From positions 30,323,501-30,387,500 of the forward strand of contig NC_092523.1 in NCBI RefSeq assembly GCF_037038585.1: 64,000 bases of DNA, given 5' to 3'. Positions 54,066-64,000 of this stretch are shown here, piece after piece. A program made the position numbers and the translations under genes. The stretch is from Patagioenas fasciata. Taxonomy: Eukaryota > Chordata > Aves > Columbiformes > Columbidae. The notes under the pieces were generated by a model. That model was not told where the DNA came from, searched no databases, and worked only from the letters and a program-made list of their open reading frames with translations. How positions within the stretch are numbered: the stretch's first letter is position 1; each line of letters starts with the position of its first letter.

Positions 54066-54909
54066 CTGTAAGTGAATAATGAACAAACAGCAGAATAATA
54101 GCTAAGGAAGTACTAAAAAGATCTTCATTAAAGAAGGATTTTTTTAAACTAAGAATTGCACCCTAAGAAAGTATTCAAAAGCAAATAAGTCAGCATTTTT
54201 TCAGTTTATCAGGGTGTTTTCTTCTAGCTGAAAGCTGCTGGCTGACAGCTGTGTTGCATATACTAAAACATTTTTTTCTGGCTGTTAATGGATTCATGTT
54301 AAAGAAAAAGTATAAATTGGTTATTTTTAAAAGAATGTATATCAAAAGTAAAAGACAATGATTGGGATATGTGTTCTGTGTTATAATTTGATATTTAAAG
54401 AACAATTTATTTTATTATTGGTATATCTATTCAATAATAGTTTGTAATATTTTTCCTTATATATATTCTTCAGTAGATCCCTTGACATCAAGTTGGTTGT
54501 TTTGCATCTACTTATGATAATTCTCTGAGATATACTAAGTCAAGATATATTTAGTTTTGAATATATTTTGCCAAATAGGAGAGTTTTCTTTATTTCTAAT
54601 TATTATCACTGTTCATTCTTATACAATTAAAAAAATAAGGAAAAATTGCAATCATTACATCATGTTTGCATTAAAAGTATGCCTGTGTTGTGAAACCAAA
54701 TTTTAAACCAAGGGAAAAGGAAAGAAAAAAGTTTATTGTGCTTGATATCTAGCCTCTTGAAAAAAAACCGTTTATTTTCTGGGTAGTCAATAATAAATGT
54801 GGAACTAAATTCAGGGTTTGGATCAATTAAAATACATTTTAGGAAACACATATAGGAATTGGAAAATCCTTTGCAGCCTACTTATAGTGGTGAGGGAAAA
54901 AAATCTTAC

Positions 54910-54976
54910 TGCTGGACTGGATTTCAGGTTGGATTGGGGTATAATACTGTTGACTGTGATTGTCAAGTACTTTTGC
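54910..54976 (-). CDS. Candidate small exon (unrecognised minus-strand gene)
   Basis: An acceptor (ctgcctgcctgtag) and a donor (gca/gtaaga) bound 67 nt that are open in two frames. Neither phase fits the neighbouring candidate exon directly, so another exon or an error in the model is implied. Confidence 0.22.
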
Positions 54977-56113
54977 CTACAGGCAGGCAGTGTACATCAG
55001 TGCTGCTGATACTAAATAAATCACTGAGTTCCCAGACAGTTAATGATGAAGTTACCAGTCTTTAAAAATTTTAAAGGAGTTGATTTAGTTACGAAATTTG
55101 AATTTACTTATTCTTCTTGGATTAACTGTTTAGGATCAGAGGAGCAACTTCTCCTTGTCTTGGATATTTGTCATTCATAGAGTTCCATAGAGTTTGTTTG
55201 TATATGTGCTTTTTCCTCATCTAAGGAGCATCCTTCCTTCAGAGGTTTTAGAGCACTGGGCAACCATTTCCTGTCAATTACAACAGACAATACATGAAAT
55301 TTCTTCAAAGACTATGAATAGTACTCTTTAATAAGTGTAATGTTATAAGAAGAAAATCTGAGCTGGACAAAAAGTCATCACTTTAAATGTAGTCAAGGTG
55401 GCAGAAAACATTTAATTAAATGGCCTAATTGACAATAATGTTACAGTTTATTTTGACCATTCAATATCCCCTTTCTACTTTGACTCGTACCTATTGACTG
55501 TTACTTATGTTTGATTTTCCTCTTGAACATCAGTAGCATCACACAGCACGTTGGGCATGATAGGCTGGAATATTACAGCTACATATTTTCAACCTTTCCT
55601 GCAAGCATAATGCAGGAAATGTACACTGTATATCACTTCTGCTCAAAACAGCAGATGACAGGATTGAATTTAGAGACCATTAGTTTTTAAAACAGAACAC
55701 AGGATCATACAGGAGAGAAGTGACAACTCCCAAATTCTTCATTTCAGCATGTCTGTATAAAGAACATTCAGTGTTTCAGTCTTTTTCCTACCTTTCTTCT
55801 TCCCCATATTTATACAACAAGATAAGTGAGTATCTGGTCTTTGGTTGTTGTCCACAAATGATCTATGTAGAGACAAAAGAACACCTCATTTAATTTCATT
55901 TTAATTCCTGAAAAAAATGGAATAAAACTCTTTTCTGTGTTGTTTTTTTTTTTTTTCCTCCAACATAAATTGAACATAATTTGTCCATGCTGTGTACGAA
56001 GTTTCGGTCACATGAGTCTAGGCTGATCACACTTTCTCACAGGTGGCTCTGTGTTAAGCAGCCCATCCCAAATGGATTCTGTCTGGTTTGTGTGTTCTGT
56101 CCTTGTCATGCTA

Positions 56114-56114
<1 letters not shown>

Positions 56115-56162
<48 letters not shown>
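56115..56162. repeat. (ATCT)12 microsatellite
   Basis: Twelve uninterrupted ATCT units. A perfect tetranucleotide array of this length is usually length-polymorphic. Confidence 0.97.
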
Positions 56163-56884
56163 GCATTACATTTTAGGATATGTTTAAATGATTTGTGCCC
56201 CTCAACTCCTGATTGTCCAGGAGGGGTTTCACAAGAGTTGAAGGACTGCAATAAGCCCGTATATATGAGAGTATTTTTAAAAAAATCACATAGTACATTA
56301 TATTTGTCTTTGTGTTTCTAACTCTAAGCAACCAAATCACGACACTTTAAGTGAACAGCTTGTCCTGCTGCTTTGCAGGAGTTTGTTACCATTCTGATTC
56401 TGTTTCATGTTTACCTGTTGCTGGGTCAGTGTTGGTGGATCACCTGAGAGCTCTACCCTAAATCCAGTTCATGCCTGTCCTTCACTGAAGAGCTGAAAAC
56501 CTGGAAAGCTGTTTCCTTTGTTTTCCTTTGTGACATATTACAGAGCCTTCTTGTTACAAAGTACTTGATTTGTGTCTGGATTTGTGGGCACTCAACTGTG
56601 GAGACTTGATGTATGGTTCACTATGTCTAGTTTCATCACTCCTGTAATATTTTATCCTCCCACTGGTACTGATTTAACACTCCAATTCCTGGCCATAAAT
56701 CTAAGCCAGAAGTTAACTACGTAGACTAGATGTAAATATTTATTAATTGTAGAAGTAGAAGGTGCGACGTGTTTTTGTTATTGTATTTGAACGAAGGGAG
56801 TTTACCTAGTGTCCTGGCCCAGAGAGTCAGCGTGTTGTTACTTCCCAGCTGCTCTGAGTTGGGTCCAGTCAGTAGCAGGGCCTG

Positions 56885-57148
56885 TTGCAATGGGACAAGG
56901 GGTAATGGTTTTAAATTAAAAGAGGGGAGATTCATGAGGAAGAAATTTTTTATTATGAATGTGATGAAACACTGGCACAGGTTGTCCAGAGAGGTGGTAG
57001 GTGCCCCATCCCTGGAGACATTTGAGGCCAGGCTGGACGGGGCTCTGAGCAACCTGACATAGTTGAAGATCTCTGCTTATTGCAGGGGGGTTGGACTAGA
57101 TGACCTTTGAAGGTCTGTTCCAACCCAAACTTTGTGATTCTATGATTT
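56885..57148 (+). mobile_element. CR1 3' end (second subfamily)
   Basis: The plus-strand CR1 order is clear: gggacaaggggtaatggt, gaaacactggcacaggttgtcc, catccctggagacatttgaggcc, ggttggactagatgacctttg and the tail tttgtgattctatgatt. Sequence differs from the copies at 5.3-6.3 and 17-19 kb, so it is a different subfamily. Confidence 0.92.
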
Positions 57149-58729
57149 ATTTAAAGAAGTTACTCTCCGAGGTTCTTTTTTTGGTACCTCGATTACCTTG
57201 AAAAAAATGGTGAGTGGAGTACTCTGATGTTTACGGTACTAACACCTGGAGGCTAACAGACTCTCAGAATTCTTTAGTTCGGCAACATCATTTAATAGTC
57301 AAGCTAGTAATTGATTCCAGGCTTAAAAGCAGGTTATACTGATTGTAGGGCTGATTCGTGTCTTGGGCAGAGTAGCTGAGTTAAGTAAACTGTTATGGTT
57401 AAATAAACAATAATCCATCAGAATGAAAAGTTTCGAATAAGCTGTATGCTAATAGATTACAGAATACCAGAATCTGCCTGTCAAGAATGGTAAAATGTGA
57501 GCAAATAAGGTGGCAGCCTGTAGTCTAATTTATCCAGATGGCTTTCTAACTGAAGAAGGCTTACATCATAAGAGAAGTATCAGCTATTTAAAGAGAGAAA
57601 TTTAGGGAAAATAAATAATTACAGGGAAGGAGATGGAAACAAAAGGTAAGGTAGTTCATCTACGTTTTCCAAAGACATACTGCAAATCTCTTTGGTTATA
57701 TTTACATTAGTGGGACAGAGCTGTCCCTTTTCTTACTGAAATCACTTCTTTTTGGATGGTGTAAACCTGGCAAGTCATGGATGTGGCTAATTTCCTGTTT
57801 CCTTGTGTCATCTAAAGCAAAATATAGGTTGTGTTCATACTGTGCCATATCTCAGGTTTCCCTGTGTCCACAGAGTTTTGGGAGGACAATGATAACTGGA
57901 AGGAACCTCTGATCCTTCCTTTCCTGTCCCAAACAGAAGAATATGAATGACAGCATGTACCGGTCTTCACTCTTGGTACTGCTTCATTTTGAGACAATTA
58001 CTACCTTTCTGTGGATCTCAACAGAAAACCATTATGCTTTTATCACTTTTTATAGCAAATAACAGTTTCTCCCCAGAACGACTCTTAAGAAGTCTTGCAT
58101 AAAACTCATTTTAAGGTGATTTACGTAAGAAATAACAATGCCTATAGAATGATTGACTGCTGTTTTTAAATAAGCACTTGCACAATGTCACTTTTGTGAT
58201 GTTCTAGTCAGTTGATTTTTTTTGAAAATTTTGGCTTTCAGAATACTGGGATTTCAGTAAAGATTTTAGAAATCTTAGATTCCACTATTGTTTCCACTGC
58301 ATACTTCATTCCTGCAATTCTCATGTCATTATTCTATTAAAATGTAAACCTGAAAATGTATATATGTACCTGTGAACAAAGAATTTGCAACCTTTTTAAA
58401 AACAGTTTGCATTAGTTTCTCTAAGGCTTAGTGTTTTCCGAAACAAAAATTAAGTAGGATTTTAAATGAAGAGAGTAACAAGTGCTATTAAATGTAAAAA
58501 ACAAAAACAAACAAAAAACACAAGCCCCCAAAACAAACAAATCACCTCAACAAACAATCAAATCAGTACCTTTGCCCCTGTTTGTACTTCCATCTGGAAA
58601 AGTGGTACAGTGTGCTTTTCTGCAGTAGTTCATCTTCCCTGCAATCAGTGTGTGGCATGCGATGCAGGTACCAGATTAGAAAGGCCTATCCCCCTTTTGA
58701 TTATTGGAGCTATGATAGACTTTTCTTAC

Positions 58730-59184
58730 AAGTAAACATCTTGGTTCATCCTTTCGACTGTCAAACAGAAAGGATGTTTGCGTGATGACTCCTGCTGCAC
58801 TTTTAGGTCAAGAGAAGGACTCACAGGTGGTGGAATCACAGGTACCAAGGGAGAGAAAAGGGTCTTTTGAACTGTTTATGATTTGTATGAGCTTCCTTCC
58901 AAAGAAATCAGTATTAGTTTCATTTGTAAGTCTTAGCCGTGCATACCCTTTTTCCTGCTTTAGCCTGTAGTACAAACTGCCAGTACCACCCTATCAAAAT
59001 GTGCACACTGCTTTGAGAAGCCACTGCTAGTTCTCCTGCAGCAGGAACACTATCTTGTAGTTCCACTACTTGACTCTTGGAGTTAGCAGCAGGCCCTATG
59101 AAAAAAGGCCTCTGAAGATGGTCAAGAGCAATCAATAATTGTGAAGCAAATTCATGATACTTATAAAAAATCTCACTGTTATTC
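58730..59184 (-). CDS. Candidate two-exon segment (unrecognised minus-strand gene)
   Basis: Exon 59184-58990 follows acceptor taccttccag and is open for 195 nt, reading NNSEIFYKYHEFASQLL, then LDHLQRPFFIGP and SVPAAGELAVASQSS; the donor would be atagg/gtggta (phase 2). Exon 58757-58730 follows an excellent acceptor (tcctttctgtttgacag), reads RKDEPRCLL and ends at a GTAAGA donor; its entry phase 2 fits. Alternatively the first exon reads through to a TGA near 58920. The protein is not recognised. Same strand and style as the segment at 60.1-61.1 kb. Confidence 0.38.
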
Positions 59185-59218
59185 CTGGAAGGTATTAGGT
59201 AATGCTGAATGAAATCAA

Positions 59219-59275
59219 GGTTTGTTTGTGTTTTGTTTGTTTGTGGGTTTTTTGTGTTTGTTTGTTTGTTTTTCT
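59219..59275. repeat. (GTTT)n-rich simple sequence
   Basis: A T/G tract of GTTT units broken by ggg and ttttt runs. Low complexity. Confidence 0.85.
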
Positions 59276-59400
59276 AAAGCAGTGTCCAATTTATTTTTTC
59301 TTTCATTTCAGATAGAACAAAAGTTAATTTTTTTTTGTTTTTTCCCACTCAGTCAAGATACAAACAGATGGACACCGAACACAGATCCCTAAACTTGGCT

Positions 59401-59420
59401 ATTTATTTATTTATTTATTT
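59401..59420. repeat. (ATTT)5 simple repeat
   Basis: Five ATTT units. Confidence 0.9.
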
Positions 59421-60136
59421 ACAACTGACCAAACATGTTTTATCTCATGCAAATTCAACTCTCAGCATTTTCCATTTTAGGTCAGTACTGCATTGGAATC
59501 TTACAGGGGCTTGATGTGCCTGTTCTGCTGTACAAGCTAGGTTTTCTGGCCAGAAGGTACTTCTCATGATGCAGAAGAAAATTCGCGCATCTGTAGACAG
59601 ATGTTGTTTTCCTTCAGGCTTGGCCCCTAGAAGGAATGGAAGTCTGAACTTCTACTTGACTTTGTAAATATGCTGAATTGGACATATAGATAGTGTTTAA
59701 TAAACTAGTTGGAAACTATGTTTCAGATGAGATGGAGAAAACAAAATATCATAGTTTGAAATTATGTTTATTTTTCCCCACTAGAAAACTGGCAGTTAAC
59801 AACTGCATTATTTGTCAAAAACATCTTTCAAGCAAGAAGCTGAAGTCAGATCTATTTGCATGAAACTGATGGTCTAAGATTTTAAGCAATTTTGTAATAG
59901 CTTCCTATTATACATAGTGCATCCCAGAAGCAATATATGTTTCCATGTGAAAGAGCTGCACTGTTATGAAAGTGAAGATAAAGACAGAAATAGAGATTGT
60001 TGCCAACCTTTCAAATAATTATTTAGTATGATAAGTTTGGTAATGAACTTCTAGAAACTGCATTTTTTTAAATCGAGATTCAGTTTTCAGCAGACTAGTG
60101 TAGTTATTGAAAACAACAAAAATAATAAACTATGTT

Positions 60137-61144
60137 TTAGTAACAGGGAACAACAGTTTCATTTTTTAACTCTTTTAATTCCATTATGCGTAACTGTTTC
60201 AGTTGGGCACGAATGTTAATAAATAACTGCAACTTTGTATTTAATTCCTTTAGATTTGTTGTCAGAGTTTCAATTTCATGAGTACTACAGGGCAATTTCC
60301 GCATTTGACCTGCAGAATCCTTCTGGAAGGCAGTTGAGTTCTGGGTCACCAAAGCTTCATTCGTATTGGAGATTGTGGGCACATTAGGCAGGAGTTTGGA
60401 ATCATTTATTTTCACACAGAAAAGTATTCTTGCAGTTGTACTTACTTTTAAGCATCTGACTTTTGTCCTTTACATAGTCCATCCTTTGGTGGCCTCCAGT
60501 TGTGTTATGCCAGAGCAGAATAGGATGAAGTAGCGGTAGGAGTCCCTGTGCACTGATTTGTTCCTTTTGCTCCCCTCTTACCTCAACTATTGTATCTGCA
60601 TAAGTGCTAGAACAATGTACCAGCTGGTTTTGCACTAGAGACATTTCCAGTGACATCTGTCTCTGGGCACAGGCAGTGGAAGCAGATGCCGAGGGTATTG
60701 GACTGCTGGGAGCAGTCTCTACCTGTTGTGCCTGTGCCAAAGCCGCAGCTCTGTGCACAACCTATAGCCCCTTCCTCTTGCTGCTTTGCTGACACGTAGG
60801 GAGGAAGGTGTTGAAAAGCACAGAATAGGAGTTATTGCAAAGTCATCAGTGGCTCTTCCCAGTCATTAATTTTATGCTCTCCTCCTTTTTCCTCTTACTT
60901 TATGGGTCATGATGCTACGGAAGTAAAATTTGTTTTGCAAGGATTTGCTCTTTCTAGGCATAGCTTCTTTCCTTGTCCACCCTCCAACCGTTTTGTATGA
61001 AAAGCCCTTTCTGGTTTCTGGAACATCAAACACTATAGAAGTCTTATAAGATAGTTCTGTTTTTAGGGAAAATCTGCTTGCAGGAGTAGTAGTAGGAAGT
61101 GCTTGCATAGGAGTATGATGGGAATTTAAATTTGCTTTGACACA
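60137..61144 (-). CDS. Candidate three-exon segment with two mini-introns (unrecognised gene)
   Basis: Three open segments on the minus strand join in frame through two introns of 137 and 136 nt. Exon 61144-60899 (82 codons; ASRFSLKTELSYKTSIVFDV, then GFSYKTVGGWTRKEAMPRKS) ends at donor aaa/gtaaga. Exon 60761-60446 (VVHRAAALAQAQQVE, a Ser/Ala-rich stretch, then TYADTIVEVRGEQKEQISAQ) follows acceptor ctatag and ends at donor aaaa/gtaagt. Exon 60309-60137 follows acceptor ttctgcag and reads a Leu/Lys-rich, coiled-coil-like helix (ETLTTNLKELNTKLQLF) to a TAA. Phases are 0 and 1 and match. A single-exon explanation fails because the open segments lie in different frames. Composition is that of a disordered protein with a terminal coiled coil. 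I do not recognise it; a decayed retrocopy with frameshifts is the main alternative. Confidence 0.45.
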
Positions 61145-61283
61145 CTAGTGATTGACAGTGAATTATATTTTGAGTGATCTTTCATGCAGCTGAAGTGGGG
61201 TTATGCTGGAGGTTTTGCAACAGTGGAGATTTCAAAATATTCCCACAATATATGTACAACTACCAGGTGACACCACTGCAAAG

Positions 61284-61418
61284 AAGTGACAGGACAAGAG
61301 GCAATGGGCACAAACTGAAATACTTAAAAATAAGAACAATATTTTTTACTGTGAGGATGGTAAAACTCTGGAACAGGTTGCCCAGAGAGTTTGTGGAGTC
61401 TCCATCCTTGAAAATCTG
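61284..61418 (+). mobile_element. Short CR1 fragment
   Basis: About 135 bp in plus orientation: agtgacaggacaagaggcaa, cacaaactgaaatac, ctctggaacaggttgcccag and ttgtggagtctccatccttg. It is missing the terminal tail. Confidence 0.88.
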
Positions 61419-62792
61419 TTACTCTGCTGTTGTAAGAAAAACATGCAATAATCCTTTTTAAAGTGAAGTCGTAATTCCCTGGAGTACTGTTCTGGCTTCC
61501 TACAGTTTGTGGTTCAGAGACTTCTTATTGCATTCTGTTGTCATTTTAGCGACCTTTAATTATTACAAAGAATATAAGTGTAAGTTACATACGCAAAAAA
61601 ACAGACACCAAAATCCTTTGTTAATGAGTAGCTTCAGTTGTATGATCACTAATAAGAAACATTTTGAGTAATAATGAGAGAGATTTTCATTTTTTTGAAG
61701 TCTGTAGTTAAAACTTCTGTTGAATTCATGGGGCTAGGGATTTGACCCATTACATTTTATATCTGATATAAAATATGAACTAAAGCAAAGTGAATATATT
61801 AATTATATATTTAAACATTTTATAAAATCAAAACCTATGATAATAGGACATTCAAGTTACTTCTGCCTCCAACTGTCAAGCAACTACCTGTGGTCTGCTC
61901 TTTGCAGAGTCTCATAATTGCTGTGCACCAGCTATGCGGATTACTTGCTGGCATGATGATCTATCTGGCAGGAAGGAAGAACTGGAAGCTTTATTATTTT
62001 GTAGAAAGACTTTTAAATGTGTAAAAATGGCCTGGGAGGGCACAGTTGAGGATTGGGCCCTTTAATATGACAAGCCACACTTTGTACTTTGCTGTACAAA
62101 GAAATCTCTTGGTTTCTGATGTTTGAGAGTGGAAAATGTTATTCTTCTGTTGATAAATGAAACTGTCTCCAAAGCAGGCATATAAGTAATAGAATAAACA
62201 TATTTTCTCACCAAAGGGATAGTTACAGGACAAGAGGATTAAAATTCTTGGAAATTCAGCAAAGCAGCTACAAGTGTCAGGTGATTATATGGCCTTATGT
62301 AAGTGCAGCATTTGGTGTCTAGCCCAGTATTTCTAAAACTTATAGGGTAACTTCTGTTCACATTTAGGCCAACATAAATCTGAAAGAACTTAAAGTCAGC
62401 AGTGTTTACTCCTACGTTAGAGCTTTTTTTGAAAAGAAAAAAGGTCTATATCAAAAGAAATTCCTTTACTACAGGGAATTCCTAAAGGGGATAATGTGGT
62501 TAAAGCAGGGGCTTGCAAGAATTGAATTTATTCCTGCCTTTCTTGTAGGTATCCTATACTGCATGGGACAAACTATCTTTGTGGCTCGATTTCTGTTCTA
62601 ACCATAGAAAATGCATTGTGTTTGCATTGTGTATATCTGATATTCAAACACTAACGTATGTATGTGTGGGGTAGTTGGTAGGTACATTATCTATTGTTGT
62701 ATGGCAGTGTATTAAAATAATTTTATTTGTTATTGGTTTTGTTTCATGGAGAAAACTCCAGTTGGAAACTACCTGGGAGAAAATATTTTGAA

Positions 62793-62951
62793 GTGGTGGT
62801 GGGTTTTGTTTTGGTGTGTGGTGTTTGTTTGGGTGGTTTTTGGCTTGCTTCATTTGTTTGCTTGTTTGTGGTTTTTTGTTTGTTTTTGTTTGTTTGTTGG
62901 GGGGAATTGGTTGTGTTTCGGTTTTTTTGTTTGGTTGGTTTTTTTGTTTTC
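62793..62951. repeat. Strand-asymmetric G/T-rich tract
   Basis: About 160 bp made almost wholly of G and T on the plus strand (ggtggtgggttttg, gtttgtttgttgggggg, tttggttggttttt). Low complexity, with several G-runs that might form G-quadruplexes. Confidence 0.85.
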
Positions 62952-62965
62952 AAGATTTTACTCAC

Positions 62966-63103
62966 CTTTAGTCTAGTAGTGCAAGGGGTAATTAACTGTT
63001 TCTGAAGTGAACCCATCTTAAATAAGTCATTTATTTGTGTTGTTTGGCATTTTTTTTTAATGTGCAATATTCTTTCAAAGGCCATTTTTTTCCAAGATAG
63101 CAT
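62966..63103 (-). CDS. Candidate exon with GTGAGT donor (unrecognised minus-strand gene)
   Basis: From an ATG at 63103 a minus-strand frame of exactly 46 codons (AFERILHIKKKCQTTQINDL, then GSLQKQLITPCTTRLK) ends in a strong donor (cta aag/gtgagt), phase 0. The exon at 61144 also enters in phase 0, so the two could be spliced. The basic, polar composition is unlike the flanking low-complexity DNA. It could be a first coding exon, or part of a longer exon whose acceptor I cannot place. Confidence 0.35.
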
Positions 63104-64000
63104 CCAAAATGCAAATTATGTTCCATAGTGTTATTTTTCTTTCACATCCACTCTTTTTTATTTCATGTTTAGTTTTTGTGCACTTTATATCACGTTACTT
63201 TTTCACTTCAGGTTTGAAATACCTTTAAACTTAGTGAGAGATATAGTACTGACTAGTTCTCTTTGACTCATGCAAATCTTCAGGTATTTAGAATTAGAAA
63301 AGGAAGATCTTACATTAGGAGAACATTGCTTGGAGTTCTGAAGATGACTGGCTAAATCTGGTGAGTACTAACTAGATAGAATTTGTCAGTCTTACAGATT
63401 TTCCTGGTTACATACTGGACATACACAAAGCAAGAGAATAGGTATGGTGAGTTCAAGAATTGTCTTTGGAATGATCCTTCTTTCAAAAGAGATTTGTGAA
63501 CTGGAGTTCAAACAGAAGTGTAAAATGTTTCCAGATGACAAGAGAATGAGAGATGCCACAGAGATCTTAGGAAAGGAAGTCAGAATGGGTAAGGATGTAT
63601 TTGGAAATGTATTAGCTTTTACTGAAAGTGTAAATTTGGATATTGGAGAAGTCCTGGAATTCCTGCCAGGCTGTATTCTCCGTCCCCGCTAGGCTCTTAT
63701 CACTGTAGTTGCCCACCAGGCAGCATCAGAAATATCATCATGGAAACCGAACAAGACAACTTTACTTGAGAAATAAAACACAGACCATGAACCCTTGCTG
63801 AGACAGTCCAACTGCCAACTGTATGTTTTTCTGATGAATGGCATTATCATATATTTTTGTGCCAAATGAGTAAGCTGTTTTCACCACACAAATACCGTCT
63901 ACTCCAGCACATATCACACACAAACTACCAAACACAAGTTTCAGGATGATCTTTGCAATGTGAATTCATGCTGCTATTTGGAAAACTATCCAGCGAGTTC
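63104..64000. other. Right edge, nothing supported
   Basis: A plus-strand open frame at 63444-63692 has protein-like composition but no start context, splice sites or recognisable similarity. No repeat is recognised. Confidence 0.4.

Larger units (their letters stand above)
49127..58729. other. Mostly non-coding region upstream of LONRF1
   Basis: Apart from the separately listed candidate small exons, the ancient CR1, the CR1 at 56.9 kb and the microsatellite, this AT-rich region shows no supported gene. Long T-runs occur at about 53105-53122 and 55941-55956. If the minus-strand gene model is right, most of this is its introns. Confidence 0.4.

Noticed and set aside
57812-57997. Minus-strand 61-codon frame (QNEAVPRVKTGTCC and on)
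   Set aside because: Reads somewhat protein-like, but no convincing acceptor/donor pair with fitting phase was found.
63444-63692. Plus-strand 82-codon frame of ordinary amino-acid composition
   Set aside because: No supporting splice sites, homology or neighbouring exons; kept only as a note.

Overview
The window is bird nuclear DNA. It carries spliced protein genes with GT/AG introns and several copies of CR1, the dominant avian LINE, with the typical CR1 3' tail (cattctgtgattctg). It also holds a solitary ERVL-type LTR of the kind common in Neoaves and two GC-rich promoter islands. The PAICS reading frame, spliced by eye from nine exons, gives 426 codons, the length I recall for chicken PAICS. 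The species cannot be named from this alone.

Layout. (1) 1-12386, plus strand: the 3' part of an unrecognised gene with a Myb/SANT-like (trihelix, Myb_DNA-bind_4 type) DNA-binding domain. Five exons are visible, with consistent splice phases and a stop at 12384-12386. (2) 14794-14921, minus strand: exon 1 of PPAT, encoding the N-terminus with the catalytic Cys. The rest of PPAT is not visible, so it should lie left of the window, and the SANT gene then sits antisense inside PPAT intron 1. (3) 14922-15481: the compact CpG-island bidirectional PPAT/PAICS promoter. (4) 15482-25678, plus strand: complete PAICS CDS, nine coding exons. PPAT catalyses step 1 of de novo purine synthesis; PAICS catalyses the carboxylation and SAICAR-synthesis steps. 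The shared promoter ties their expression together. (5) 25679-32569: a tail-to-tail spacer holding both 3' UTRs. (6) 32570-47536, minus strand: complete LONRF1 CDS, twelve exons and 736 codons, with two RING fingers, a TPR region and a LON substrate-binding domain. Its CpG-island promoter extends to about 48.4 kb. (7) 48859-63103, minus strand: no gene I can name, but a series of open segments bounded by splice signals suggests an unrecognised multi-exon gene upstream of LONRF1 in the same orientation. It may end in an exon encoding one transmembrane helix.

Repeats: two closely related CR1 copies (5260-6321 plus; 17007-19020 minus, in PAICS intron 2), shorter or older CR1 remnants near 32.9-33.5, 44.2, 50.3, 56.9 and 61.3 kb, a 696-bp solo LTR with 5-bp target-site duplication at 43217-43912, an ATCT microsatellite at 56115-56162 and several A-, T- or GT-rich tracts.

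All exon boundaries come from reading splice signals and phases in the sequence. No alignment or database search was possible; family assignments rest on recalled protein families.
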